DNA of 64,000 nt from positions 136,889 through 200,888 of the forward strand of contig JAKCDU010000001.1 in the NCBI GenBank assembly GCA_021838445.1. The letters are read 5' to 3'. The DNA is from Actinomycetes bacterium (lineage in GTDB: Bacteria; Actinomycetota; Acidimicrobiia; Acidimicrobiales; Palsa-688). Made by a program: the position numbers and the translations under genes. Positions 27,006 to 37,113 of this stretch are shown piece by piece (within the stretch, counting starts at the first letter, position 1; every line of letters begins with the position of its first letter). The notes under the pieces are model-generated. The model did no database searches, was not told the origin of the DNA, and saw only the letters and a program-made list of their open reading frames with translations.

Positions 27006-27898
27006 GCCGCCACTTCCGCGCCGGGGAGCGGATCCTGCTCTTCGACTCCAAGGGCAGGCGCTACCTCGTGACCCTGGCGGGTGGGGGGGAATTCCACACC
27101 CACTCCGGCCCGGTGGACCACGACGTCTTGATCGGGGCGCCGGAGGGAACCACCGTCAGGTCCAGCCGCGGGGCCCGCTACGTGGCGGTCCGGCCGACCC
27201 TCGCCGAGGTAGTGCTCAAGATGCCTCGTGGCGCCCAGGTGATCTATCCCAAGGATCTGGGTCCCATCCTGATCATGGCCGATGTGTTCCCCGGGGCGCG
27301 GGTCTTCGAGTCGGGCCTGGGCTCGGGGGCCCTGTCGATGACGCTGCTGCGGGCCGGAGCGGTAGTCACCGGCTACGAGTTGAGGGAGGATTTCGCGGCG
27401 CGGGCCCAGGCCAACGTGGCCGGGTTCCTCGGTCCCGAGGCCCTCGAGCGCTACCAGGTGACGGTGCGCGACGCCTACGAGGGCATCGACGAGCAGGACT
27501 TCGACCGGATGGTGCTCGACCTGCCCGAGCCTTGGCGGCTGGTGAAGGCCGCCGAATCGGCCCTGCGCCCGGGTGGCATCCTGGTCTCCTACCTGCCCAC
27601 CATCGGCCAGGTGAGCACCCTGCGCGACACCCTGGCGCGAAGTGGCTTCGGCATGGCCGAGACGGTCGAGATCCTGCAGCGGGGCTGGCACGTCGAGGGG
27701 CAGTCGGTGCGCCCCGACCACCGCATGGTGGCCCACACCGGTTTCCTCACCTCGGCCCGTCTCCTGGCCCCCGCCGGGTCGGAAGGCGACCCCGGCGACC
27801 CCGGCGACCCTGGCGACCCTGGTGAAACCGGCGACCCCGTCGAAGCGCTCGACGCCATCGACGGCGTCGAGCCGGCCCGGCCCGCCGAGCAGGGCTGA
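27002..27898 (+). CDS. trmI: tRNA (adenine-N1)-methyltransferase TrmI family
   Basis: GPVDHDVLIG, PKDLGPILIMADVFPGARVFESGLGSGALSMTLLRAGAVVTGYELREDF, DLPEPWRLV; GTGA coupling to the TtuA-like gene. Confidence 0.9.
   Translation: MSRHFRAGERILLFDSKGRRYLVTLAGGGEFHTHSGPVDHDVLIGAPEGTTVRSSRGARYVAVRPTLAEVVLKMPRGAQVIYPKDLGPILIMADVFPGARVFESGLGSGALSMTLLRAGAVVTGYELREDFAARAQANVAGFLGPEALERYQVTVRDAYEGIDEQDFDRMVLDLPEPWRLVKAAESALRPGGILVSYLPTIGQVSTLRDTLARSGFGMAETVEILQRGWHVEGQSVRPDHRMVAHTGFLTSARLLAPAGSEGDPGDPGDPGDPGETGDPVEALDAIDGVEPARPAEQG
27785..27838 (+). repeat. 9-bp tandem coding repeat (GGCGACCCY) encoding GDP repeats in the TrmI tail
   Basis: Units at 27785, 27794, 27803, 27812, degenerate 27821 and 27830: GDPGDPGDPGDPGETGDP. 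Confidence 0.85.
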
Positions 27899-27924
27899 CG
27901 GTCGGGTAGGCAGGGCACGGGTAG

Positions 27925-29100
27925 ATGGACACCCTCGATCTGGTGATCCTCGGCGTCGCCGTAATGGCCGCCGTGGGGGGTTACCGTCTCGGCTTTCTCG
28001 CCCGGGTGATCTCCTGGCTGGGGATGGCCCTGGGCGTCTATCTGGCGGTGAAGCTGCTGCCCACCGTCGTCTCCCACCTGAGCAACAGCTCGCCCACCAC
28101 GCTGCTGGTCGTGGCGGTGGTGATCCTGGTGGGTGGCGCCATGGTCGGCCAGGCGGTGGGCCTGCTCGCCGGAGGGCAGCTCCACCGGATTCTGCCCCTC
28201 GGACCGGTTCGCCTCGTTGACCGGGTGGTGGGCGCCGTGGTCGGGGCGGCGGGGGTGTTCGCCATCCTCTGGCTGCTGATCCCCTCCCTCGCCCAGGTTT
28301 CGGGATGGCCCTCCCGGGCCGTCATCGGGTCTTCCATCTCCCGTCTGGTGTCGCGGGACCTCCCGCCGCCGCCGTCGGCGCTGCAGCTTCTGCGCCGCGT
28401 CATCGGCAACGGAAATCCCGAAGTGTTCGCGGTTCTCCAACCCAACCGGGCCTCCGGGCCGCCGCCGGCCAATATCCCGCTCAGTCAGGCGGTCGCGGCT
28501 GACGTCCAGTCCTCCACAGTGAAGGTCCAGGGCCAGGCCTGCGGGCAGATCATCGAGGGGAGCGGCTTCGCCGTCGGGACCGACCTGGTCGTGACCAACG
28601 CCCACGTGGTGGCCGGTGAGCCCATCGGAGCCACGTCGGTGCTTCTCCCCTCGGGTACCACCGCAGCGGCGAGAGTGGTCATGTACGACCCCAACCTGGA
28701 CCTGGCCCTGCTCGCGGTGCCGCATCTGGGTGAGGCCCCGCTGCCCATCGCCAACCCCAGCCTCGGCCAGCTGGGCGCGGTGTTCGGTCACCCCGAGGGG
28801 GTGGACCAGGTGAGAATCGCCCCGGCGCAGGTCTCGACCAAGGAGAACGCGACCGGTCCCGACATCTACGACACCCACAACGTCCAGAGGGCCATTCTGG
28901 TGCTGGCCGCCTCGCTGGCCCACGGGGACTCGGGCGGTGCGCTGGTCGACACCTCCGGGCAGGTCATCGGGGTGGCTTTCGCCATATCGGCCAACTCGCC
29001 GGGCACGGCTTACGCCATCGACTCGAGCGAGTTGCGCCAGGCCCTCACCGAGCCGAGGAATCCCGACGCTTCCACCGGGCGCTGCCTGATCAGCGGTTGA
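27925..29100 (+). CDS. MarP-like membrane serine protease (CvpA domain + trypsin-like domain)
   Basis: N-terminal CvpA-like helices (VILGVAVMAAVGGYRLGFLARVISWLGMALG), catalytic VVTNAHVVAGE, DPNLDLALLAV, LAHGDSGGALVDTSGQVIGVAFAIS. Confidence 0.87.
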   Translation: MDTLDLVILGVAVMAAVGGYRLGFLARVISWLGMALGVYLAVKLLPTVVSHLSNSSPTTLLVVAVVILVGGAMVGQAVGLLAGGQLHRILPLGPVRLVDRVVGAVVGAAGVFAILWLLIPSLAQVSGWPSRAVIGSSISRLVSRDLPPPPSALQLLRRVIGNGNPEVFAVLQPNRASGPPPANIPLSQAVAADVQSSTVKVQGQACGQIIEGSGFAVGTDLVVTNAHVVAGEPIGATSVLLPSGTTAAARVVMYDPNLDLALLAVPHLGEAPLPIANPSLGQLGAVFGHPEGVDQVRIAPAQVSTKENATGPDIYDTHNVQRAILVLAASLAHGDSGGALVDTSGQVIGVAFAISANSPGTAYAIDSSELRQALTEPRNPDASTGRCLISG

Positions 29101-29125
29101 CGCCCGGGATGCCGACGGTCCTGCC

Positions 29126-29185
29126 CTGGGACACGGGTCTCTGAGACATGCACCCCTGAGACCTTCGCCCCTCAGACACGGGTAG
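29126..29185. repeat. four imperfect 15-bp direct repeats in intergenic region
   Basis: CTGGGACACGGGTCT (29126), CTGAGACATGCACCC (29141), CTGAGACCTTCGCCC (29156), CTCAGACACGGGTAG (29171). Confidence 0.6.
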
Positions 29186-29303
29186 TCACCGGGGCGCCAA
29201 CCAGAGGCCCGGTCTTGGTGGACTCACTCGTATGAGACCGTCCGTCAGGCGGTCCGGGGCGTTTCGACGGCCCGGCCATCAGGCGGCCGGGGTCAGCGCG
29301 GTG

Positions 29304-29537
29304 TTACTCCTCGATGAAGATGCACTCGCCGGGGCACTCCTCGGCGGCTTCCTTGGTGGCGTCCTCCATGCCATCCGGCACGACCGCCAGCCCATCGTGG
29401 CCGCCGGGGCTGTCGAACACCTTGTCACCCTCCTTGACATAGGAGAGCCCATCGTCGAGGAGCGTGAAGACTGCAGGAGCGATCTCCTCACAGAGGCCGT
29501 CACCGGTGCAGAGATCCTGGTCGATCCAAACCTTCAT
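29304..29537 (-). CDS. ferredoxin
   Basis: MKVWIDQDLCTGDGLCEEIAPAVFTLLDDG...EECPGECIFIEE; 3Fe-4S/4Fe-4S single-cluster type. Confidence 0.85.
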   Translation of the reverse strand: MKVWIDQDLCTGDGLCEEIAPAVFTLLDDGLSYVKEGDKVFDSPGGHDGLAVVPDGMEDATKEAAEECPGECIFIEE

Positions 29538-29767
29538 CGCTGGCTTTGCCTCGCATTCGGGACTACTAGGGGGCAGGAAGATGGCCGCTCGTGCGGTCTA
29601 ACCGTTCAAGTGTATCGGCCGAAGGTATCGATGGCCGTAGAGCAGTGTCAAACATTGCTCGCCGGGCCGGATCGACCCGGACCGGCGCGAGGGTAATGGC
29701 CGCCACTACCCGGGGGATCGGGGTAAGGTCCGCTACGGGCCAAGCCTGAGACAGGGAGGTGTTCCCT

Positions 29768-31567
29768 TTGAGCGATAGTCCTTTCGACGGCGGTACGGAG
29801 CGGCCGGTCCGCTCCGCAGCGAGCCGCAACCCCGATGGGGAGATGGAGCTGGAGGACCTCCGAGAGCACGCCCGCGCTCTCGAGGACGAGCTCATGGCCC
29901 TGCGCCGACGTATCCAGGACGCGCCCAAGCGGGTGCGCACCCTGGAGGAGAAGCTGCTCGAGACCAAGGGGCAGCTGCAGCAGGCCATCTCCCAGAACGA
30001 GCGTCTGACCTTCACCCTCCGGGAGGCCCGCGAGCACATCGCCGCCCTTCGCGAAGAGGTGGACAAGCTCACCCAGCCCCCTTCGGCCTATGGGACCTTC
30101 CTGGCCCACAACGACGACGGCACGGTGGATGTGTTCTCCGGGGGGCGCAAGATGCGCGTCGCTCTGCACCCCGAACTGGCCGAGTTGGCGGGTAGCCTCG
30201 AGCGGGGCGCGGAAGTCGTGCTCAACGAGTCCCTGAACGTCGTCCTGGCCCGGGCCGGGGAGAAGTCCGGCGAGATCGTGACCCTGAAGGAAATGCTCGA
30301 GGACGGCCGGGCCGTCATCGTCGGGCGGGCCGACGAGGAGCGGGTGGTCGAATTGGCCGCCCCGCTGGTCGGCACCCGGCTGCGGGCCGGGGACTCGGTG
30401 CTGATGGACTCGCGCACCGGGCTCCTGCTGGAGAAGCTCCCCCGTCCTGAGGTCGAGGAGCTGGTGCTCGAGGAGGTCCCCGACATCTCCTACGCCGACG
30501 TCGGAGGTCTCGACCAGCAGATCGAGGCCATCACCGACGCCGTCGAGCTGCCCTTCCTGCACCGGGACCTCTTCGTGGAGCACAAGCTTCCGGCGCCCAA
30601 GGGCATCTTGCTCTACGGTCCCCCCGGCTGCGGCAAGACCCTCATCGCCAAGGCGGTGGCCAACTCTTTGGCCAAGAAGGTGTCGGAGGTGACCGGCGAC
30701 CGGGCGGCGCGCAGCTACTTCCTGAACATCAAGGGTCCCGAGCTGCTCAACAAGTACGTGGGCGAGACCGAGCGCCAGATCCGACTGGTCTTCCAGCGGG
30801 CCCGGGAGAAGAGCGAAGAGGGCGTCCCGGTGATCGTCTTCTTCGACGAGATGGACTCCCTGTTCCGCACCCGCGGCACCGGGATCAGCTCGGACATGGA
30901 GTCGACCATCGTCCCTCAGCTGCTCGCCGAGATAGACGGTGTCGAGACCCTCCGCAACGTGATCGTGATCGGCGCGTCCAACCGGGAGGACCTCATCGAC
31001 CCGGCCATCCTGCGCCCCGGCCGTCTGGACGTGAAGATCAAGATCGAGCGACCCGGGCGCGAGGCCGCCCAGCAGATCTTCGGCCGCTACCTCACTTCCG
31101 ACCTGCCCCTCGACGCCCGGGAGGTCGAGGAGCTCGGCGGCGGCGACCGGGACAAGGCTGTCCGGGGGATGATCGAGAAGACCGTGGCCGAGATGTACCG
31201 CGACGACGAGTCCAACCAGTTCCTCGAGGTCACCTACCAGAACGGTGACAAGGAGATCATGTACTACAAGGACTTCGCGTCCGGTGCCATGATCGAGAAC
31301 ATCGTTCGTCGGGCCAAGAAACTGGCCATCAAGCGGGTCATCGCCGGCGACACCCCCGGGATCTGCACCCAGGACCTCCTCGACTCGATCCGCCAGGAGT
31401 ACAAGGAGCACGAGGATCTGCCCAACACGACCAACCCCGACGACTGGGCCAAGATCTCCGGCAAGAAGGGCGAGCGCATCGTCTACATCCGGACCATCAT
31501 GTCCCAGGGCGACGAGACCACCGGCGGGCGTTCCATCGAGCGGGTCGCCACGGGCCAGTATCTGTAG
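29768..31567 (+). CDS. arc: proteasome-associated AAA+ ATPase ARC/Mpa
   Basis: N-terminal coiled coil, OB folds, Walker [24 protein letters not shown]-terminal GQYL; TTG 29768 placed nine nt after GGGAGG (track start is GTG 29759). Confidence 0.93.
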   Translation: MSDSPFDGGTERPVRSAASRNPDGEMELEDLREHARALEDELMALRRRIQDAPKRVRTLEEKLLETKGQLQQAISQNERLTFTLREAREHIAALREEVDKLTQPPSAYGTFLAHNDDGTVDVFSGGRKMRVALHPELAELAGSLERGAEVVLNESLNVVLARAGEKSGEIVTLKEMLEDGRAVIVGRADEERVVELAAPLVGTRLRAGDSVLMDSRTGLLLEKLPRPEVEELVLEEVPDISYADVGGLDQQIEAITDAVELPFLHRDLFVEHKLPAPKGILLYGPPGCGKTLIAKAVANSLAKKVSEVTGDRAARSYFLNIKGPELLNKYVGETERQIRLVFQRAREKSEEGVPVIVFFDEMDSLFRTRGTGISSDMESTIVPQLLAEIDGVETLRNVIVIGASNREDLIDPAILRPGRLDVKIKIERPGREAAQQIFGRYLTSDLPLDAREVEELGGGDRDKAVRGMIEKTVAEMYRDDESNQFLEVTYQNGDKEIMYYKDFASGAMIENIVRRAKKLAIKRVIAGDTPGICTQDLLDSIRQEYKEHEDLPNTTNPDDWAKISGKKGERIVYIRTIMSQGDETTGGRSIERVATGQYL

Positions 31568-31612
31568 CGCCCGGTCAGCCAATAGGTCCTGCCCCGAGGA
31601 TAAGGTCGGCCT

Positions 31613-31741
31613 GTGATCCGAAGGACGCCAAGGCCCCGACGGGCTCCCGCCAGCCGGCGGTCGGTCCCGCCCGGACGTCCCCCGGCCGCCACGCGGCGCG
31701 CCCACTGGTCCGTTCCTGGGAGGGCGCCATGGCCATCGTAA
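31613..31741 (+). other. candidate leaderless uORF (42 aa) overlapping dop start
   Basis: TAAGGT (31601-31606) then 6 nt then GTG; encodes VIRRTPRPRRAPASRRSVPPGRPPAATRRAHWSVPGRAPWPS, stop TAA 31739-31741 inside dop (ATG 31729). Confidence 0.3.
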
Positions 31742-33228
31742 AGGTCCTCGGCATGGAGACCGAGTTCGGGATCATCATCCGGGGCTCGGCCGATCCCAAC
31801 CCCATTGCCGCCTCGTCCACCCTCATCAACGCCTACGTGGCCGAGTTGAGCCGGAGGGTGGCCTGGGACTTCGAAGACGAGTCGCCGGGCCGTGACGCCC
31901 GCGGGTTCGCCCGGGAGGGTTCGATGCCGCCCGAGGTGGAGACCCATCTGGTCAACGCCGTGCTCACCAATGGGGCCCGCTACTACGTCGATCACGCCCA
32001 CCCCGAGTACTCGACCCCGGAGTGCTCGAACGTCTACGAGGTGATCCGCTACGACAAGGCGGGGGAGTTGATCCTGGCCGACTCCATCCAGGCCGCGTCC
32101 CGTGCTCTGCCGCCGGGCCAGAGCCTGGTCGTGCTGAAGAACAACTCCGATGGCAAGGGCAACTCCTACGGGACCCACGAGAACTACCTGATGGACCGGT
32201 CGGTTCCTTTTTCCCGGATCGTCAGCCACGTGATGCCCCACTTCGTCTCCCGCCAGATCTTCACCGGCGCCGGGAAGGTGGGCAGCGAGGCGCCCAGCAC
32301 GGGCCGCGACCCCATCGAATTCCAGATCACGCAGCGGGCCGACTTCTTCGAGGAGGAGGTCGGCCTCGAGACCACCCTCAAGCGACCGATCGTCAACACC
32401 CGCGACGAGCCTCACTGCGACGCCCACAAATACCGCCGGCTCCACGTGATCGTCGGCGACGCCAACATGTCCGAGGTCGCCAACTTCTTGAAGATGGGTA
32501 CCACCGCGTTGGTGCTGTCCATGATCGAAGACGACTGGTTCGCCCGGGCCAATCGGGACTTCTCCATGCAGTCGCCGGTCGCGGCCATGCGCCGGGTGTC
32601 CTACGACCTCAGCCTGAGCGAACCCCTCGAGATGGCCGACGGGCGCACCATGACGGCCCTCGAGATGCAATGGGAGCACCTGGATCTGGCCAAGAAGTAC
32701 TCAGAGGTGGTGGGGCTCGACGCGGTGGGCGGCGAGGACATCGGTCAGGACATCCTGAGGCGCTGGGAGCAGACCCTCGGCGCCCTCGAATCAGATCCCA
32801 TGTCGCTGGCCCAGCAGCTCGACTGGGTGGCCAAGTACCGCCTGATCGGCGCCTACCGGGATCGCCACGGCCTGTCCTGGCAGGACCACAAACTGGCGGC
32901 CATGGATCTCCAGTACCACGACATCAACCCGGCCCGATCCCTCTTCGCCCGCCTCGGGATGGAGAGGATGCTCGACTCCGACGAGGTTCGGCGGTCGGTG
33001 AGCGAGCCGCCCGAGACGACCCGGGCCTACTTCAGGGGCAAGTGCCTCCAGAGGTGGGCCTCGGCCATAGCCGCCGCCAACTGGGATTCGGTGGTCTTCG
33101 ACCTCGGCGGGGATCCCCTCCGCCGGGTCCCCATGATGGAACCACTAAGAGGCACGCGGGCCCATGTCGAAGAATTGCTGGGTAGCGTGTCCAGTCCAGC
33201 CGAGTTGCTCGAGCGTCTGGGCTCGTAA
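31729..33228 (+). CDS. dop: Pup deamidase/depupylase Dop
   Basis: [87 protein letters not shown]; precedes pup. Confidence 0.94.
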   Translation: MAIVKVLGMETEFGIIIRGSADPNPIAASSTLINAYVAELSRRVAWDFEDESPGRDARGFAREGSMPPEVETHLVNAVLTNGARYYVDHAHPEYSTPECSNVYEVIRYDKAGELILADSIQAASRALPPGQSLVVLKNNSDGKGNSYGTHENYLMDRSVPFSRIVSHVMPHFVSRQIFTGAGKVGSEAPSTGRDPIEFQITQRADFFEEEVGLETTLKRPIVNTRDEPHCDAHKYRRLHVIVGDANMSEVANFLKMGTTALVLSMIEDDWFARANRDFSMQSPVAAMRRVSYDLSLSEPLEMADGRTMTALEMQWEHLDLAKKYSEVVGLDAVGGEDIGQDILRRWEQTLGALESDPMSLAQQLDWVAKYRLIGAYRDRHGLSWQDHKLAAMDLQYHDINPARSLFARLGMERMLDSDEVRRSVSEPPETTRAYFRGKCLQRWASAIAAANWDSVVFDLGGDPLRRVPMMEPLRGTRAHVEELLGSVSSPAELLERLGS

Positions 33229-33245
33229 GAGAAGAGGCATTGCGA

Positions 33246-33443
33246 ATGGCAGAGCGAGAACAGATCAAGAAGTCCGCACCGGCCCGTACCGAGGAGACCG
33301 GGGTCGAGGAGGTTCCGACCTCCAACAAGAAGGGCGAGGAGCTCAAAGCCGAGCTCGACGACCTCCTCGACGAGATCGATGAGGTCCTGGAGGAGAACGC
33401 CGAGGAGTTCGTGCGCAGCTACGTCCAGAAGGGTGGTCAGTAA
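33246..33443 (+). CDS. pup: prokaryotic ubiquitin-like protein Pup
   Basis: MAEREQIKKSAPARTEETGVEEVPTSNKKGEELKAELDDLLDEIDEVLEENAEEFVRSYVQKGGQ; ends GGQ. Confidence 0.97.
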   Translation: MAEREQIKKSAPARTEETGVEEVPTSNKKGEELKAELDDLLDEIDEVLEENAEEFVRSYVQKGGQ

Positions 33444-33473
33444 CGCACCCGGCCCGGTAGGGTTTCGGGTTCT

Positions 33474-34271
33474 ATGAGCCTTCCGATGTTCGACCCGACA
33501 GAGGCCCCGGGTCCCAGCTTCACCGACGTCCTGCGTCGAGTGGGCTTGGACCCCTTCGCCCCGGTCCAGCAGGCGGCCGGCGGCGCTCCTTTCGAGATCC
33601 GCCACGGGACCACCATCGTGGCTCTGCGCTACGCCGACGGAGTGGTGATGGCGGGGGACCGACGGGCCACCGCCGGGTCCTCCATCGCCCATCGAGCCAT
33701 GGATAAGGTCCATCCCGCCGACCGCCACAGCGGGGTTGCCATCGCCGGGGCGGCCGGGCCGGCCATGGAGATGGTGAAGCTGTTCCAGCTCCAGCTGGAG
33801 CACTACGAGAAGGTGGAAGGCTCGGCGCTGAGCCTGGAGGGTAAGGCCAACCAGCTGTCGCAGATGGTGCGCTCCAACCTCGGGATGGCCATGCAGGGCT
33901 TCGTGGTGGTGCCCCTCTTCGCCGGGTTCGACCTGCGCCGGGGAGTCGGGCGCATCTACTCCTACGATCCCACCGGTGGACGCTACGAGGAGACCGACTT
34001 TCACGCCGACGGCTCCGGCGGGCGTGATGCCCGCACGACCATAAAGCTCGGGTGGCGGCCTGATCTGGAGCGCCACGAGGCCGTCGAGTTGGCCGTTCGG
34101 GCCCTCTGGAACGCCGCCGACGAGGACTCGGCGACGGGCGGGCCGGACACGGCCCGGGGTATCTACCCGACCGTCGCCACCATCACCGATTCCGGTTTCG
34201 AGTACCTCCCCCGTGACGAGGTGGCCGACCGGTTCGCAGCGGTGCTGAGCACCGGGGAGGCGCTCCAATGA
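33474..34271 (+). CDS. prcB: proteasome beta subunit
   Basis: Propeptide then [31 protein letters not shown]; between pup and prcA. Confidence 0.95.
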   Translation: MSLPMFDPTEAPGPSFTDVLRRVGLDPFAPVQQAAGGAPFEIRHGTTIVALRYADGVVMAGDRRATAGSSIAHRAMDKVHPADRHSGVAIAGAAGPAMEMVKLFQLQLEHYEKVEGSALSLEGKANQLSQMVRSNLGMAMQGFVVVPLFAGFDLRRGVGRIYSYDPTGGRYEETDFHADGSGGRDARTTIKLGWRPDLERHEAVELAVRALWNAADEDSATGGPDTARGIYPTVATITDSGFEYLPRDEVADRFAAVLSTGEALQ

Positions 34272-34954
34272 GCATGCCGTTCTACGTCGCTCCCGAGCAG
34301 TTCATGAAGGACAAGGCGGACTTCGCCCGGAAGAACATCGCCCGGGGTCGCCCGTTGGTCGCCGTCGTCTACGCCGACGGCATCCTGATCTGCGCCGAGA
34401 ACCAGTCCAAGAGCCTCCACAAGGTGAGCGAGATCTACGACCGGATCGCCTTCGCCGGCGTCGGCCGGTACAACGAATTCGATTCGCTGCGCCGGGCCGG
34501 GGTGCAGCACGCCGACGTCAAGGGCTACCAGTTCAGCCGGGAGGACGTCGACGCCCGATCCCTCGCCAATCTCTACGCCCAGTACATGGGCAACGTGTTC
34601 ACCCACGACATGAAGCCTCTCGAGGTCGAGATCCTGGTGGCCGAGGTAGGCGCCGATCCGGGGGGCGACCAGCTGTTCCACATCCTCTACGACGGGTCGG
34701 TGGTCGACGAGGACCGCTACTCCGTGCTCGGCGGTGAGGCCGAGGCCATATCGGGGCGGCTGGAGGAGGGCTTCGAGTCGACATGGTCGCTCGACGTAGC
34801 CATCCGCCGGGCGGCCAAGGCCCTCGCCGGTGACCGGGAACTGGTGTCGTCCGACCTCGAGGTGGCGGTGCTCCTGCGCTCCGACGGCCGGCGGGCCTTC
34901 CGGCGCATCGACGACGCCGTGGTGGTCGGCGCCCTCGGGGTTACCGCTTCGTAG
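34268..34954 (+). CDS. prcA: proteasome alpha subunit
   Basis: [82 protein letters not shown] overlap with prcB. Confidence 0.95.
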   Translation: MSMPFYVAPEQFMKDKADFARKNIARGRPLVAVVYADGILICAENQSKSLHKVSEIYDRIAFAGVGRYNEFDSLRRAGVQHADVKGYQFSREDVDARSLANLYAQYMGNVFTHDMKPLEVEILVAEVGADPGGDQLFHILYDGSVVDEDRYSVLGGEAEAISGRLEEGFESTWSLDVAIRRAAKALAGDRELVSSDLEVAVLLRSDGRRAFRRIDDAVVVGALGVTAS

Positions 34955-34993
34955 TCCGACGGCCCGCTCCGGGTGACCGGCGGGCGTTGATCC

Positions 34994-36712
34994 TCAACCG
35001 GCGCGCCGGCTCACCTCCTCGGGTAGGTGGAGCACCAGCATCTTGCGCATCACGTCGTGGGGCAGGCTGCCCTTGGTGGCCCGCGACCCGACGACCATGG
35101 TGGCGAAGGCCAGCGGCACCGTCCACAGCGCCGGTACCTGGAGGAGCACGGCCCACCAGCCGCGCTCTCCGATGCCGGCGAGTGATGTCACCACGGCTGC
35201 CGATGACGCCCCTCCGCCGATGATGAGGCCGGCCAGCGCGCCCCGCCGGGTGAGCCCGGGCCACCAGATGCCGAGGACGAGCAGGGGGCAGAACGACGAC
35301 GCGGCTATGGCGAAGGCCCATCCGACCAGGACGTTTATCGACGTTCCGGCCACGGCCAGCCCGGCCAGGGTGGTAGCCGTCCCGGTACCGATGGCGGCCC
35401 AGCGAAAGGCCACGACGCCCCGCCCGAGGATGTCGTGGGATACCGCTCCCGACATGGCGATCAGCAGGCCCGACGACGTGGAGAGGAACGCCGCGAACGC
35501 CCCGCCGGCGGTGAGGGCGGTGAGGATGCGCTCGCCCACGCCGGCGCCCACCAGGCGGGGCAGGACCAGCACGACGGTGTCGGTCCGCCCGGTGAGGTAG
35601 AGGGACGGCGCCTCGAGGCGGCCGAGGACGGCGAAGACCGCCGGCCACACGTAGAAGACCGACAGCAGGAGGATCACCAGCGAAGTGGTGCGCCGGGCGG
35701 CTTGGCCGTCGGGGTTGGTGTAGAAGCGCACGAGGATGTGGGGCAGCCCGAGGGCGCCCAGGAAGGTGGCCAGGATGACCCCGTAGGTGGCGGCCAGTGG
35801 GTGGTCCGACCGGCCCCCCAGGCGCAGCAGCGGCGAAGCCCACTGAGCGGCTGACAACGCCCGCGGTCCGGCCACGGCGGGAGCCGGCGATCCGGCCGGG
35901 AACGCGATGCGCGTCGCCGCGGCGATCTGGTGCGGGCCCGGAGCCAGGACCAGATAGCCGTCCACCTCGGCCCCGTCCAGTCCGCCGGCGATGCGTACCT
36001 CGACGGCCGAGGACACCTGCACATCCTCGGCGTGGGGGAACTCGACGGTGGTGGCCTGCGCGAAGGTGGCCGGAGCCCGGCCATCGAGGTGGGCGACGGG
36101 CGGATGGTGGAAGATCAGGGCCAGGGACAGCGCCGGCACGGCGATGGCTAGCAGCTTCAGCCAGTAGAGGAAGGACTGGACGAAGGTGATGCCCTTCATC
36201 CCGCCGCTGGCGATGGCGCCGGTCACGAGTACCCCGAGGGTCACCACGCCGACCCAGTAGGGGCCTCCGCCGACCGCCTGGAGTGTCTCACCGGCGCCTT
36301 CCATCTGGGGCAGGAGGTAGAAGGCGCAGATGAGCACCACCAGCACGGTGGCCACCCGGCGCAGGAGAGGAGAGTCGAGGCGTCCCTCGGCGAAGTCGGG
36401 GATGGTGTAGGCGCCGAAGCGGCGCAGGGGGGCAGCCACGACGGCCAGGAGGACCAGGTAGCCGGCCGCGTAGCCGACGGCGTACCACAGGGCCCCGACC
36501 CCGTCGGCGAGGGCCAGCCCCGCCACGCCGAGGAACGAGGCGGCTGACAGGTATTCGCCGGAGATGGCCGCGGCGTTCAGTCCGGGAGGCACCTGGCGGG
36601 CGGCGACCAGGAAATCGGCCGGGGTGCGGGAGATGCGAAGCCCCCGGGATCCGACCGCGATGGTGGCCACCGCCACCGCCACCACGCCGCCGATGGCCGC
36701 CGGGTCGGTCAC
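34994..36712 (-). CDS. sodium:solute symporter family, acetate permease ActP-like
   Basis: SSS family pattern PPGLNAAAISGEYLSAASFLGVAGLALADGVGALWYAVGYAAGYLVLL; DFAEGRL; GGMKGITFVQSFLYWLKL; followed by small DUF485-like partner. Confidence 0.85.
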   Translation of the reverse strand: MTDPAAIGGVVAVAVATIAVGSRGLRISRTPADFLVAARQVPPGLNAAAISGEYLSAASFLGVAGLALADGVGALWYAVGYAAGYLVLLAVVAAPLRRFGAYTIPDFAEGRLDSPLLRRVATVLVVLICAFYLLPQMEGAGETLQAVGGGPYWVGVVTLGVLVTGAIASGGMKGITFVQSFLYWLKLLAIAVPALSLALIFHHPPVAHLDGRAPATFAQATTVEFPHAEDVQVSSAVEVRIAGGLDGAEVDGYLVLAPGPHQIAAATRIAFPAGSPAPAVAGPRALSAAQWASPLLRLGGRSDHPLAATYGVILATFLGALGLPHILVRFYTNPDGQAARRTTSLVILLLSVFYVWPAVFAVLGRLEAPSLYLTGRTDTVVLVLPRLVGAGVGERILTALTAGGAFAAFLSTSSGLLIAMSGAVSHDILGRGVVAFRWAAIGTGTATTLAGLAVAGTSINVLVGWAFAIAASSFCPLLVLGIWWPGLTRRGALAGLIIGGGASSAAVVTSLAGIGERGWWAVLLQVPALWTVPLAFATMVVGSRATKGSLPHDVMRKMLVLHLPEEVSRRAG

Positions 36713-37113
36713 TGTTCGTGCAGGAGGTCGACGAAGCGGTCCTCCACCCGGCGGGCCCGCCGTACGTAGAGCAGGGCCAGGCCGACCAGCGGAGGGTAGA
36801 TGGCGAAGCCGAGGATGACGACCGACAACGGCAGCGGACCCATCGACGCGCTGGCCAGCCCCGGCAGGAGGGAGGACAGCACCGGGTAGGTCGCGACCAG
36901 GGCCGCGGCCGGTAGGAGGACGGCGATGGTCACGCCGAGTTGGGCTCGCATCAGTGACCGCAGCAGGTTCTGGCCGTACGGGTCGGGCTGGTAGAGGTCC
37001 TCGGGGTCGGGTACGGCCCGGGGGCGATGGGGGAGGGGCGAACCCGACCGCACCGCCACCCGCTGCGTGGCGGGGTCGGTGGGGCGCTCCGGGTCCGGGC
37101 CGGTCCGGCTCAT
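36709..37113 (-). CDS. DUF485-like small membrane protein (symporter partner)
   Basis: NLLRSLMRAQLGVTIAVLLPAAALVATYPVLSSLLP...LPLSVVILGFAIYPPLVGLALLYVRRARRVEDRFVDLL; ATG 37113 overlaps regulator stop. Confidence 0.7.
   Translation of the reverse strand: MSRTGPDPERPTDPATQRVAVRSGSPLPHRPRAVPDPEDLYQPDPYGQNLLRSLMRAQLGVTIAVLLPAAALVATYPVLSSLLPGLASASMGPLPLSVVILGFAIYPPLVGLALLYVRRARRVEDRFVDLLHEQ

Noticed and set aside
29612-29620. Single ACCGTTC-like LytTR half-site upstream of arc
   Set aside because: Isolated copy without a 21-bp partner; expected by chance.
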